DNA from: an uncultured Clostridia bacterium
Lineage (GTDB): Bacteria > Bacillota > Clostridia > Oscillospirales > Acutalibacteraceae
Assembly: GCA_947627135.1 (NCBI GenBank)
Contig: CANQUV010000010.1
Location: 17,561-81,560 of the forward strand
Reading direction: 5' to 3'
Length of the DNA stretch: 64,000 bases
The notes under the pieces were generated by a model that ran no database searches, had not been told where the DNA came from, and worked only from the letters and a program-made list of their open reading frames with translations. This document shows positions 44,313 to 51,852 of the stretch, one piece after another. Position numbers and translations under genes: made by a program. Numbering within the stretch: the stretch's first letter is position 1; each line of letters starts with the position of its first letter.

Positions 44313-45659
44313 ATGAAAAAAATTCCAAAATTATTGTTTTTATTTTTATTGACTGTAATTGTTGCAGCTTTCAATATAGTTTCTGTTTCGGCAATTTCAT
44401 ATAGTAACGATGTTAAAACGGAATCAGATTCAATTCTTCTCATAAATATGGATACTGACCAGGTAGTTTTTGAAAAGGATGCAGATTCCGTACGTTACCC
44501 TGCGTCAACAACAAAAATTATGACTTATATAGTTGCAGTAGAGAATATTAAGGATTATGAAAATACAAGAATTGAAATTAAAAAAGATGTATTGTCAATT
44601 CTTGACGGAACAGGAAGTTCAACAGCAAACCTTGAAAACCATATAGGCGATAAAATGACTGTAAAAGAATTACTGTACTGTATGATGGTTCCATCAGGAA
44701 ATGATGCGGCGATAGTATTGGCAGACTATGTGGGAAAAGGTGATATAAGCAAGTTTGTAGATTTAATGAATAAAAAAGCAGAGGAGCTTGGATGTAAAAA
44801 TACGCATTTTGAAAATCCTGACGGACTGCATAATAAAGACCATTACACAACAGCAAGAGATTTATATTTGATGACAAAGTATGCGTTAACAAAACCAATG
44901 TTTTCTGAAATAACAAATACAACCACATATTTTTGTGAAGGCGACGATTATCCTCTTGTCACAACAAATTATCTTATCGACGAATACCGAGGAGGAGAAT
45001 ATTATTATCAATATGCAAAGGGAATAAAAACAGGAACAACAGATGAGGCTGGACATTGTCTTGTAACAACGGCAACCGCCGACGGATACAGCTATATGGC
45101 GATACTGCTGCATTCTCCGATAAATGAAGAAAATGATGTTTACGGAACAATGTATGATGCGGCAGATTTGTTCAGGTGGGCACTGGTTGATTTGGAATTA
45201 GCCGAGTTGAAAACATCATCAACCCCTGTATGCGAAATTAATTTAAGACTTGCATGGGACAAAAGTAATTTATTGTTAACTCCTCAAGAAAATATAACGG
45301 CGATTGTTCCTAAAGAATATGAAGAATCCAATATAATATATGAAACAGATATACCCGAATCCATAGATGCACCTGTAAATAAGGGTGATGTAATAGGAAA
45401 AGTATCTGTTTATTATAAGGATAACACGATGACGGAAAAACAATACTTGACAACTGTAAATCTAGTTGCACAGGAAACCGTTGAAAGAAGTGGATTTCTT
45501 TACATAATTGATGTGATAAAAAACATAGTGCTTTCTGTATGGTTTATTGTTGCGGTAATAATAATAGTAATTTTGTTTATAGTATATTTGATTCTTACCT
45601 CAATTTACAAGAAAAAACACGGCAAAAAGAAAAAGGTAAAGCGTTACAGAAATTTGTAA
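44313..45659 (+). CDS. dacF: D-alanyl-D-alanine carboxypeptidase (DacF-like)
   Basis: A 449-aa low-molecular-weight penicillin-binding protein that trims peptidoglycan stem peptides. Signal peptide (about 1-27), then catalytic motifs SxxK in PASTTKIM, SxN in VPSGNDAA and KTG in KGIKTGTTDEAGH, a PBP5-type C-terminal beta domain, and a C-terminal membrane helix with a very basic tail. AAGGAG precedes the ATG at 44313. With spmA/spmB nearby, a spore-cortex role is plausible (compare Bacillus dacB-spmA-spmB), but it may be vegetative. Confidence 0.9.
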   Translation: MKKIPKLLFLFLLTVIVAAFNIVSVSAISYSNDVKTESDSILLINMDTDQVVFEKDADSVRYPASTTKIMTYIVAVENIKDYENTRIEIKKDVLSILDGTGSSTANLENHIGDKMTVKELLYCMMVPSGNDAAIVLADYVGKGDISKFVDLMNKKAEELGCKNTHFENPDGLHNKDHYTTARDLYLMTKYALTKPMFSEITNTTTYFCEGDDYPLVTTNYLIDEYRGGEYYYQYAKGIKTGTTDEAGHCLVTTATADGYSYMAILLHSPINEENDVYGTMYDAADLFRWALVDLELAELKTSSTPVCEINLRLAWDKSNLLLTPQENITAIVPKEYEESNIIYETDIPESIDAPVNKGDVIGKVSVYYKDNTMTEKQYLTTVNLVAQETVERSGFLYIIDVIKNIVLSVWFIVAVIIIVILFIVYLILTSIYKKKHGKKKKVKRYRNL

Positions 45660-45815
45660 TGTAAATAATTCGATAATTATAAAATACTAACAGGAAATCA
45701 AAAGTATTTGAAAAATAAAATTATCAATTGAACTTTCTTGAAAATATACGGTATAAAAAACTTAAATATCTTGTTTTTATATCAGTAAATGTTAAATTTA
45801 TCTTAGATAATAAAG

Positions 45816-45854
45816 AAAATCAGCGGCACAGTATATTACTGTGCCGCTGATTTT
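45816..45854 (+). terminator. Bidirectional terminator, dacF / dCMP deaminase
   Basis: An 18-bp stem with core CAGCGGCACAGTA, 3-nt loop, flanked by AAAA and TTTT so it works on both strands for the convergent genes. Confidence 0.93.
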
Positions 45855-45882
45855 ACAGTTCGATTTAAACTTATAAGTATGT

Positions 45883-46380
45883 TTAATATCCTGTTGAATC
45901 ATTTAAGGAATCATCATTAACGATCCAATCCTCAACATAAACAGCTGTAAATTTAGATTTGGTATGCCTTATAATGACTCTTTGAATCCCTGCGTTAATA
46001 ATCATTCTTTTACACATTGAACAGGAGTTTGCATTTTCAACATACTCACCGGTATTTGCGTCTTTCCCTACAAGGTAAAGTGTTGCTCCAAGCATCATAT
46101 CACGTGATGCATGAATAATAGCGTTTGCTTCTGCATGAACGCTTCTGCAAAGCTCATATCTTTCTCCTCTCGGAATGTTTCTTTGCATTCTTACACAAGT
46201 ACCTAAATCAGTACAGTTTTGTCTGCCTCTTGGGGCGCCGGTGTATCCGGTTGAAACAATTTGGTCATTTTTTACTATTATCGCACCAAAGTTGCGCCGA
46301 AGACAGGTTCCCCGTTCGGTAACGGTTTCTGCAATATCAAGGTAGTAGTTTTCTTTGTCAATTCGTTTCAAGAAACTCAC
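45883..46380 (-). CDS. dCMP deaminase
   Basis: A 165-aa zinc enzyme converting dCMP to dUMP for thymidylate synthesis. Zinc and catalytic motifs: HAEANAI (His and general-acid Glu) and the cysteine pair in NSCSMCKRM. N-terminal RNFGAIIVKNDQIVSTGYTG is typical of the ComEB/dCMP deaminase group. It faces dacF across a shared terminator. Confidence 0.92.
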   Translation of the reverse strand: MSFLKRIDKENYYLDIAETVTERGTCLRRNFGAIIVKNDQIVSTGYTGAPRGRQNCTDLGTCVRMQRNIPRGERYELCRSVHAEANAIIHASRDMMLGATLYLVGKDANTGEYVENANSCSMCKRMIINAGIQRVIIRHTKSKFTAVYVEDWIVNDDSLNDSTGY

Positions 46381-46399
46381 CCTTTCTTAAAGAAGAATA

Positions 46400-46433
46400 T
46401 TTCACTAATTACATCGATATATTTATAGTGAAA
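46400..46433. repeat. Inverted repeat between abrB and dCMP deaminase
   Basis: TTTCACTA (46400-46407) and TAGTGAAA (46426-46433), 18 bp apart, just upstream of the dCMP deaminase start. It could be an operator or an RNA hairpin; no T-run follows. It does not fit the NrdR-box pattern. Confidence 0.35.
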
Positions 46434-46439
46434 AACAAT

Positions 46440-46682
46440 TTATTTTTTCTTCTTTAAAGTGCCAATACATTCCCGACAAATGTTTTTGCCCATATACTCA
46501 ACGAGATTTTCTTCACTGCCGCAAAATTCACAACAAGGCTCTGCCTTCTTGATAACTATTGCGTTCTCGTCAACATCGAGCTTTAATAAGTCGTTGCATT
46601 GAATAGATAGTTTTTTGCGGATATCTTTAGAGATAACCACTCTGCCTGCTTCGTCAATTTTTTTGTAGCTTGTATAAATCAT
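46440..46682 (-). CDS. abrB: AbrB-family transition-state regulator
   Basis: An 80-aa regulator. An N-terminal swapped-hairpin AbrB/SpoVT DNA-binding domain (KIDEAGRVVISKDIRKKL) is followed by a four-cysteine zinc-ribbon-like tail (CCEFCGS, YMGKNICRECIG), the layout of clostridial AbrB proteins that control entry into sporulation and solvent production. AAGGAGGAG precedes the ATG. It has its own strong promoter. Confidence 0.9.
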   Translation of the reverse strand: MIYTSYKKIDEAGRVVISKDIRKKLSIQCNDLLKLDVDENAIVIKKAEPCCEFCGSEENLVEYMGKNICRECIGTLKKKK

Positions 46683-46706
46683 ACATATCGCTCCTCCTTC
46701 TGCTAC

Positions 46707-46735
46707 ATTGTACCAAATAATGACAAAAAGGTCAA
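46707..46735 (-). promoter_or_regulatory. abrB promoter
   Basis: On the minus strand TTGACC (46730-46735), 17-bp spacer, TACAAT (46707-46712). About 18 bp before the likely leader start; strong vegetative promoter. Confidence 0.75.
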
Positions 46736-46778
46736 CAGTTTTATTTAATTTTATAAAATTATTTTATTAGGAGTTATT

Positions 46779-47369
46779 ATGCTTTCATATATTTGGGGTT
46801 TTTTAATTATAATTAGTCTGATTTGCTCGTTTTTTACCGGAAATACATCTGCTCTTGCTGAAGGTACTTTACAAGGAGCTTCAGATGCTATTACTCTGCT
46901 TTTAACTATGGCAGGAATAATGTGTCTTTGGTCCGGAGTTATGGAAATTGGTGAGAGGTGCGGGTTTACTCAAGCGGTATCTAAAATTCTTTCACCTGTG
47001 CTTTCTCTTTTATTTAAAGGCATTGATAAATCTTCAAAGGCATATAAAAGTATTTGTATGAATATCAGCGCTAATTTACTGGGTCTTGGTAATGCAGCAA
47101 CACCTTTCGGTCTTGCTGCTATGAGTGAACTTGATACCCTCAACAACAGAGATGAAACGGCAAGTAATGAAATGATTATATTCGTAGTTATGAATACTGC
47201 TTCAATTCAGCTTTTGCCTACAATGATTGGTACTTTGCGCCAGAGCTTTGGCAGTGAAACCCCTTTTGATGTTTTACCTGCTGTTTGGATAAGCTCAGCT
47301 TGTGCTTTGTCTGTGGCGCTTATTCTTGCTATAATTTTTAATGCGACAAAAAAGAAAAACAGATTGTAA
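46779..47369 (+). CDS. spmA: Spore maturation protein A
   Basis: A 196-aa membrane protein of the nucleoside-recognition (Gate) family. Recognisable segments: WSGVMEIGERCGF, SANLLGLGNAATPFGLAAM and FVVMNTASIQLLPTM. In Bacillus SpmA and SpmB help dehydrate the spore core; in Clostridium relatives they influence heat resistance. TAGGAG precedes the ATG and spmB follows 28 bp later. Confidence 0.94.
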   Translation: MLSYIWGFLIIISLICSFFTGNTSALAEGTLQGASDAITLLLTMAGIMCLWSGVMEIGERCGFTQAVSKILSPVLSLLFKGIDKSSKAYKSICMNISANLLGLGNAATPFGLAAMSELDTLNNRDETASNEMIIFVVMNTASIQLLPTMIGTLRQSFGSETPFDVLPAVWISSACALSVALILAIIFNATKKKNRL

Positions 47370-47397
47370 AATAATTTAGTCGAGTGGAAGTGATTAT

Positions 47398-47910
47398 TTG
47401 GAAATTGTCGTACCTGCTTTTATAGCAATAATAGTAATAATCGGATTAATAAAAAAGGTTCCGGTTTTTGATGCTTTTGCAGACGGTGCAAAAAAAGGAC
47501 TTATAACATTGTATTCAATAATACCTACTCTTGTAGGATTGATAGTAGCTGTAAATATGCTTAAATCAAGCGGAGCACTTGATTTACTTTGCGACTTTAT
47601 ATCACCTGCGGCTGAAGCACTTGGATTTCCAAAGGAAATTGTGCCTATGGTGTTGCTGCGGCCTGTTTCAGGTTCAGGTTCAACTGCACTTTTAAATCAA
47701 ATATATACAGATAGCGGACCCGACAGTTTTGCAGGAAGAGTAGCATCGGTTTTAGCAGGTTCAACAGAAACCACATTTTATGCAATTACAGTATATTTCG
47801 GAGCAACCAGCGTAAAAAAAATACGGCATACAATGTGGGTTGCTCTTGCCGCAGATTTTACTGCGGCAGTAATGGCTGTACTTACTGTAAGAATGTTTTT
47901 TGGTATATAA
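47398..47910 (+). CDS. spmB: Spore maturation protein B
   Basis: A 170-aa membrane protein, partner of SpmA. Segments KVPVFDAFADGAKKGL, RPVSGSGSTALLNQI and LAGSTETTFYAITVYFGA are diagnostic. The start is TTG at 47398 with GGAAGTGA upstream. It is in the same transcript as spmA. Confidence 0.94.
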   Translation: MEIVVPAFIAIIVIIGLIKKVPVFDAFADGAKKGLITLYSIIPTLVGLIVAVNMLKSSGALDLLCDFISPAAEALGFPKEIVPMVLLRPVSGSGSTALLNQIYTDSGPDSFAGRVASVLAGSTETTFYAITVYFGATSVKKIRHTMWVALAADFTAAVMAVLTVRMFFGI

Positions 47911-47957
47911 AGTATTTATTAAAAACTATTAATCTGAATGTTTTGCAAATAAAAGTT

Positions 47958-47989
47958 TATAACCAATAATTACTTAAAAATTGGTTATA
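47958..47989 (+). terminator. Weak hairpin after spmB
   Basis: TATAACCAAT paired with ATTGGTTATA, 12-nt loop, followed by CTTTTA. AT-rich and only moderately convincing; it lies just before the ribosome binding site of the next gene. Confidence 0.4.
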
Positions 47990-48008
47990 CTTTTATTGAG
48001 GTGATAAT

Positions 48009-48203
48009 ATGGATAATAATAACCAGGAAAATGTAAAACGATATTACAGGAAAACAAATTTTCAGAATAAAGTAACTAATCAAAATTTGGAGGGTAATGA
48101 AAAAACAGCAACTGATAATCAATGGGTAAGTACCGGACTGAAACCTGATGATAACAGAGAACACCGTGACGGTCCCGGCGGAGAAGATTACTTAGGAAAA
48201 TAA
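48009..48203 (+). CDS. 64-aa hydrophilic protein, unknown
   Basis: A small, highly polar protein rich in Asn, Gln, Asp and Arg, ending in DGPGGEDYLGK. No membrane segment or signal peptide. GAGGTGAT is 5 bases before the ATG and a terminator follows, so expression is likely. The composition suits a structural or spore-associated small protein, but I do not recognise a family. Confidence 0.6.
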   Translation: MDNNNQENVKRYYRKTNFQNKVTNQNLEGNEKTATDNQWVSTGLKPDDNREHRDGPGGEDYLGK

Positions 48204-48239
48204 TCGTAATAAAATTTAATTATATTAAATAAAAAAATC

Positions 48240-48273
48240 AAACTCCTTTCATTTTAAATAATGAAGGGAGTTT
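48240..48273 (+). terminator. Terminator after the 64-aa gene
   Basis: AAACTCCTTTCATT paired with AATGAAGGGAGTTT (one G-T pair), 6-nt loop. T-rich TTTAATTTA follows. A seven-A run on the left also allows minus-strand activity. Confidence 0.6.
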
Positions 48274-48308
48274 AATTTATAAAAATTTTTAGTTGGAATA
48301 ATCAGAAC

Positions 48309-48338
48309 GAATAATTGTTTATGTTTGGAAGCATACTA
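48309..48338 (+). promoter_or_regulatory. Candidate sigma G-type promoter
   Basis: GAATA (48309-48313), 18-bp spacer, CATACTA (48332-48338), a fit to the forespore sigma G pattern GHATR/CATNHTA. It lies 30 bp before the first coat-like gene. CATACTATA would also suit a sigma K -10. Confidence 0.45.
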
Positions 48339-48368
48339 TAATTGAAATATTTAATAGGAGGTTTTAAT

Positions 48369-48542
48369 ATGACCACAAAAGAATTACTTTATATTGAAGA
48401 TGCACTCGGTCATGAACAATATTTTCAGACCAAGTGTAAGGAAACAGCTCAACAAATTCAAGATTACGAATTAAGATCTTGTGTTGAACAGCTTGAGCAA
48501 AAGCACCAGCAGACTTTCCAAAGTTTTTACAGTTTACTTTAA
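48369..48542 (+). CDS. Small CotF-like spore coat protein
   Basis: A 57-aa helical protein (KELLYIEDALGHEQYFQTKC, then ELRSCVEQLEQKHQQTFQSF) resembling one helical hairpin of the Coat F (ferritin-like) domain. TAGGAGG precedes the ATG at 48369. Another coat-like gene follows 19 bp later; both seem to share a sporulation-type promoter. Assigned on the E-H-x pattern and context. Confidence 0.6.
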   Translation: MTTKELLYIEDALGHEQYFQTKCKETAQQIQDYELRSCVEQLEQKHQQTFQSFYSLL

Positions 48543-48561
48543 TTTTAAGGAGGTTAAACAC

Positions 48562-48816
48562 ATGGATGATAAAAATTTAATGGAAAATATTATTCTTTTA
48601 GAGAAAGGCGTCTGTGATTTGTATATGCACGGAACAATTGAATCTTCTACTGATAACGTTCATCAGGTTTTCAATACAGCACTTAACAATTCTTTAAATA
48701 TGCAGGATACAATTTATGATAAAATGGCGTCTAAAGGATGGTATCCTACCGAACAGGCTGAACAGAAAAAAGTTGATTCATTAAAGCAGAAATTCAGTAT
48801 GCAGAATTCTCAGTAA
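48562..48816 (+). CDS. CotF-family spore coat protein
   Basis: An 84-aa helical protein with ILLEKGVCDLYMHGTIESS and MASKGWYPTEQAE, the latter being the typical Coat F domain end. Likely a small spore coat/outer-layer protein. AAGGAGG lies 8 bases before the ATG at 48562. Members of this family in clostridia are often tiny and clustered, as here. Confidence 0.75.
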   Translation: MDDKNLMENIILLEKGVCDLYMHGTIESSTDNVHQVFNTALNNSLNMQDTIYDKMASKGWYPTEQAEQKKVDSLKQKFSMQNSQ

Positions 48817-48824
48817 AATATTTT

Positions 48825-48861
48825 AAAATGCAGATACGGTTGAACCCATATCTGCATTTTT
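48825..48861 (+). terminator. Terminator after the coat-like genes
   Basis: AAAATGCAGATA paired with TATCTGCATTTT, with an inner GGTT/AACC pair in the loop, followed by T. 9 bp after the coat gene stop. Confidence 0.85.
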
Positions 48862-48929
48862 AAATTTCATAAAATAAATTATTTTTATAAATTAATAAAT
48901 TTATTGTAAGATCATATGCAAAATAATAA

Positions 48930-48956
48930 AAAATAAAACGCCCGAATTATCGGGCG
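48930..48956 (-). terminator. Terminator overlapping the stop of a small minus-strand gene
   Basis: CGCCCGA-TAAT-TCGGGCG: 7-bp GC stem whose loop contains the TAA stop of the 56-aa gene (minus strand), followed by TTTTATTTTTT. The stem's first arm encodes the last codons. Confidence 0.85.
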
Positions 48957-49117
48957 AGATTTGCAACAAATGTCTGCATTTCCTCTTTTGAATTGATGTT
49001 ATGGATTTGAGACAAAATTTGCTTTTGCTGCGAATCACTCATTTGTGAGAATTTTTTCATAGCCTCAGGGTGCTGTGCTAATGACATTCCAAAACCTAAT
49101 GGCAAAGAATCAATCAT
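48947..49117 (-). CDS. 56-aa protein, unknown
   Basis: A small soluble protein (MIDSLPLGFGMSLAQHPEAM, KFSQMSDSQQKQILSQ, ending FVANLAR) with two amphipathic helices. GAGGTGAT lies 5 bases before the ATG, and a strong terminator overlaps the stop, so it is a real transcription unit despite its size. I recognise no named family. It sits among sporulation-type small genes. Confidence 0.7.
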   Translation of the reverse strand: MIDSLPLGFGMSLAQHPEAMKKFSQMSDSQQKQILSQIHNINSKEEMQTFVANLAR

Positions 49118-49194
49118 AAAATCACCTCATAAAAAGCTTTTGAATTTTTCGGGCTTTTATTCAAAAAATAGATCTGCTTTAAGGAGTAATAACA

Positions 49195-49398
49195 ATGTAT
49201 CCTTATCATAATATGATAAAAAAAAGAATCAAAAACGGAGAACTGATTGATTACAGGTTTGTAGAAGACTATAAAAATATAGGGGAGTGTTTGCTTTTGT
49301 TTTTTAATACACCGCCTTTTGAACGACCGATAAGACCATATAAGTATTATGAATATACAGATATTCTTAAAAGGTGGAAAAAAGAAAATCATACTTAA
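49195..49398 (+). CDS. 67-aa protein, unknown
   Basis: A small basic, aromatic protein (MYPYHNMIKKRIKNGELIDY, NIGECLLLFFNTPPFERPIR, ending in a charged RWKKENHT). AAGGAG precedes the ATG by 7 bases. The PIRPYKYYEYTDIL segment may be a conserved surface. Similar short proteins occur in clostridia as far as I recall, without known function. Confidence 0.6.
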   Translation: MYPYHNMIKKRIKNGELIDYRFVEDYKNIGECLLLFFNTPPFERPIRPYKYYEYTDILKRWKKENHT

Positions 49399-49449
49399 CA
49401 TTGGAATTAATAAATGGAAAAGATGAAAATAAAATATTGTCACTTAAAA

Positions 49450-49620
49450 TTAAGAAGCCGAAGAATTATTACATATTCTTTTTTGAGTTACGATTGTATC
49501 AAGAGTTTCGCCAAGCTGTAATAATACAGCGCTCAAAAGCTCCAGTTCATTATCAGATAAATTACATGCCAATGCGTTTGCAATTGCAGTAATGTATGCA
49601 GTTAATTCACAGGCATTCAA
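49450..49620 (-). CDS. 56-aa protein, DUF6774-like
   Basis: A small helical protein (NACELTAYITAIANALACNL, DNELELLSAVLLQLGETLD). The pattern of a short cysteine-containing helix, then an ELELLSAV helix ending in TI-TQ, resembles DUF6774 proteins of Clostridia. The TTG at 49620 has GGGGGTGG upstream and gives the usual N-terminus; an ATG at 49641 lies before that site. Function unknown. Confidence 0.6.
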   Translation of the reverse strand: MNACELTAYITAIANALACNLSDNELELLSAVLLQLGETLDTIVTQKRICNNSSAS

Positions 49621-49698
49621 AATACCACCCCCTTTTATCATATTATGCTAATGAAAAATGAGGTTGAATAAGTCAATTGATAAATTAAATAAAAACAA

Positions 49699-49726
49699 AA
49701 AGCACCTACATTTCTGTAAGTGCTTT
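49699..49726 (-). terminator. Terminator of the tRNA-Ser transcript
   Basis: AAAAGCACTTACA paired with TGTAGGTGCTTTT on the minus strand, then TGTTTTTATTT. Directly after the CCA end of tRNA-Ser(GCU). Confidence 0.85.
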
Positions 49727-49816
49727 TGGCGGAGGACAAGGGATTTGAACCCTCGCGCCGGTTACCCGACCTACTCCCTTAGCAGGGGAGCCTCTTAACC
49801 ACTTGAGTAATCCTCC
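49727..49816 (-). tRNA. tRNA-Ser(GCU)
   Basis: A 90-nt class II tRNA with long variable arm and encoded CCA. Acceptor GGAGGAT pairs with GTCCTCC; anticodon GCT (49781-49783, minus strand) sits in CCTGCTAAG; T-loop GGGTTCAAATCCC. Confidence 0.96.
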
Positions 49817-49847
49817 ATAGTTAAGCTTATTTGATGATTTATAAAAA

Positions 49848-49936
49848 TGGCGGAGAGGAAGGGATTCGAACCCTTGGTCCCTTGCGGGATCACTAGTTTT
49901 CAAGACTAGCTCCTTAAACCACTCGGACACCTCTCC
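49848..49936 (-). tRNA. tRNA-Ser(UGA)
   Basis: An 89-nt class II tRNA with CCA. Acceptor GGAGAGG pairs with CCTCTCC; anticodon TGA (49900-49902, minus strand) in AGTCTTGAAAACT; T-loop GGGTTCGAATCCC. 31 bp before tRNA-Ser(GCU) in the same direction. Confidence 0.96.
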
Positions 49937-50103
49937 GTTTCAGTCAGCGATAATTATATTATCACACTAACTGAATTTTGTCAATAGAAATTTTAATATA
50001 ATTGAAAATTATTTACCGGTGTTATACAGCAATTTTCTTGACAAAATTTTAAGCTTATTATAGAATAACAAGTACAAGTTTTAAAATGATTTTCAAAATA
50101 AAT

Positions 50104-50180
50104 GTTTCCGTAGCTCAGCTGGATAGAGCAACCGCCTCCTAAGCGGTAGGTCGGGTGTTCGAATCACCTCGGGAACGCCA
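50104..50180 (+). tRNA. tRNA-Arg(CCU)
   Basis: A 77-nt tRNA with CCA. Acceptor GTTTCCG pairs with CGGGAAC (one G-T); D-arm GCTCAGCTGGATAGAGC; anticodon CCT in CGCCTCCTAAGCG; T-loop GGTGTTCGAATCACC. Confidence 0.96.
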
Positions 50181-50189
50181 TAATCTATA

Positions 50190-50225
50190 AAAACCTCTCG
50201 CAGGATAAAATTGCGGGAGGTTTTT
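50190..50225 (+). terminator. Terminator after tRNA-Arg
   Basis: AAAACCTCTCGCA paired with TGCGGGAGGTTTT (one G-T), followed by T. Ten bases after the tRNA. Confidence 0.9.
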
Positions 50226-50412
50226 ACTTTACATAAGATTTTCGGAAAACAGTTGAAAAAAAGAAAGTTGTTATATGGTGCTGTCCGCCAAAATATGTGC
50301 AGCTTACCGGCTATTTACCTTGCTTTATTATAACTGATTAGTAAAAGTCGGGATAAAAAATTATAATTAAATATGTTTCTGTCTGCTCGAAGAGACAGCC
50401 CACCGGCTGTTA
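50226..50412 (+). repeat. Interspersed repeat, copy C
   Basis: Third copy. It begins at the terminator tail with TTTTTACTTTACATAAGA, then the core GTTGTTATATGGTGCTGTCC and ATATGTGCAGCTTACCGGCT (50267-50311). A second core-end unit CTGTCTGCTCGAAGAGACAG then CCCACCGGCTGT (50379-50410) touches the pncB stop; in it CTGTCT/AGACAG and CAGCC/GGCTG are competing hairpins. The 65 bp between the units are AT-rich. Confidence 0.65.
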
Positions 50413-51852
50413 TTCAAACTTATTTTTATTCAGCAAATCATTTTTTATATTCCAAAGTTTTTTAGAAAGGTCCACATAATATTTATGGGGGTTCTCAAAA
50501 CGTTTTACCTCATCCCATAGTAAGTTGATCTGCTGTTCACAATACTTTTGTATATCCTCTATTTTCGGCAAATCGTAAACAATTTCTCCGTTTTTAAAAA
50601 TTGTTTCCATAAGAGGTTTTGCATAAAAATTATTAAGAGTTTTTGTTTTCCATGTGGCTTCAGGGTCAAAAATCGTATGTGGTTTTGTATCATCAATTAC
50701 TTCATCATATACACAAAGCTCGTCTGCAATTGCCTTTTTGCTTTCTTTATCAAAAAGTCTGTAAAGCTTTTTATAATGTGGATTAGTGATTTTTGCTGTA
50801 TTTTCGCTTATTTTAATTTTAGGCGTAATTTCATTTCCATTCTCCACTGCCACAAGTTTATAAACTCCTCCGAATACAGGTGAACTTTTAGAAGTGATAA
50901 GTCTTTCACCAACACCGAAAGTATCAATTTTTGCCCCCTGCATCATTAAATCTCTTATCAAGTATTCGTCAAGTGAATTTGAAGCAACAATATTACATTG
51001 AGGCAAGCCAGCCTCATCAAGCATTTTTCTTGCTTTTTTAGACAGATAAGAAATATCACCTGAATCAAGTCTTATTCCGAAATTATCGATTCCTTTAGGT
51101 ATAAGAACTTCTTTAAACACTTTAATTGCGTTTGGAATGCCGCTTTTTAAGGTGTTGTATGTGTCAACAAGAAGTGTTGCATTTGTAGGATATATTTCGC
51201 AGTAGGTTTTAAATGCCTCGTATTCTGTATCAAACATCTGAACCCATGCGTGAGCCATTGTTCCGCCTGCGGGAATATTATAAATTTCATCGGATATTGT
51301 GCAGGCCGTTCCTTTACAACCTCCGATATAAGCGGCTCTTGATCCTAAAATTGCTCCGTCTGTGCCTTGTGCACGCCTTGACCCAAACTCAAGTACTGTT
51401 CTTCCCTGTGAGGCTCTTACAATTCTGTTTGCTTTAGTTGCAATTAAAGACTGGTGGTTAATTGTAAGCAGGGCAAAAGTTTCTATAAGCTGTGCTTCAA
51501 TAGCGGGTGCTTTTACTGTTAATATTGGTTCATTGGGAAAAATAGGAGTGCCCTCCGGGACGGCATAAATATCTCCCGTAAATTTAAAGTTTTCAAGATA
51601 TTTCAAGAATTCGTCGTCAAAGATTTTTTTATTTCTTAAAAATTCAATGTCTTCTTTTTCAAAATGAAGTTCTTTAATATATTCAACAAACTGTTCAAGA
51701 CCTGCCGCAATAGCAAATCCTCCGTTATCGGGTACACTGCGATAGAATAAATCAAAATAAACAGTTTTTTTGTAAAATCCGTTTTTATAAAATCCGTTAG
51801 CCATCGTAAGCTCATAAAAGTCGCAGAGCATAGCCATGTTTTTCTGTTTCAT
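50410..51852 (-). CDS. pncB: Nicotinate phosphoribosyltransferase
   Basis: A 480-aa enzyme joining nicotinate and PRPP to nicotinate mononucleotide (NAD salvage). Signatures: MLCDFYELTMANGFYKNG at the N-terminus, EFGSRRAQGTDGAI, GTMAHAWVQMF and IRLDSGDISYLSKKAR, including the phosphorylated-histidine region (GGTMAHA). Full length. Its ATG directly follows the stop of the nicotinamidase gene, giving a tight two-step salvage operon. Confidence 0.94.
   Translation of the reverse strand: MKQKNMAMLCDFYELTMANGFYKNGFYKKTVYFDLFYRSVPDNGGFAIAAGLEQFVEYIKELHFEKEDIEFLRNKKIFDDEFLKYLENFKFTGDIYAVPEGTPIFPNEPILTVKAPAIEAQLIETFALLTINHQSLIATKANRIVRASQGRTVLEFGSRRAQGTDGAILGSRAAYIGGCKGTACTISDEIYNIPAGGTMAHAWVQMFDTEYEAFKTYCEIYPTNATLLVDTYNTLKSGIPNAIKVFKEVLIPKGIDNFGIRLDSGDISYLSKKARKMLDEAGLPQCNIVASNSLDEYLIRDLMMQGAKIDTFGVGERLITSKSSPVFGGVYKLVAVENGNEITPKIKISENTAKITNPHYKKLYRLFDKESKKAIADELCVYDEVIDDTKPHTIFDPEATWKTKTLNNFYAKPLMETIFKNGEIVYDLPKIEDIQKYCEQQINLLWDEVKRFENPHKYYVDLSKKLWNIKNDLLNKNKFE

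Noticed and set aside
48369..48816. One frameshifted coat gene instead of two
   Set aside because: Each part has its own AGGAGG and ATG, and clostridial CotF-like proteins of this size are common.
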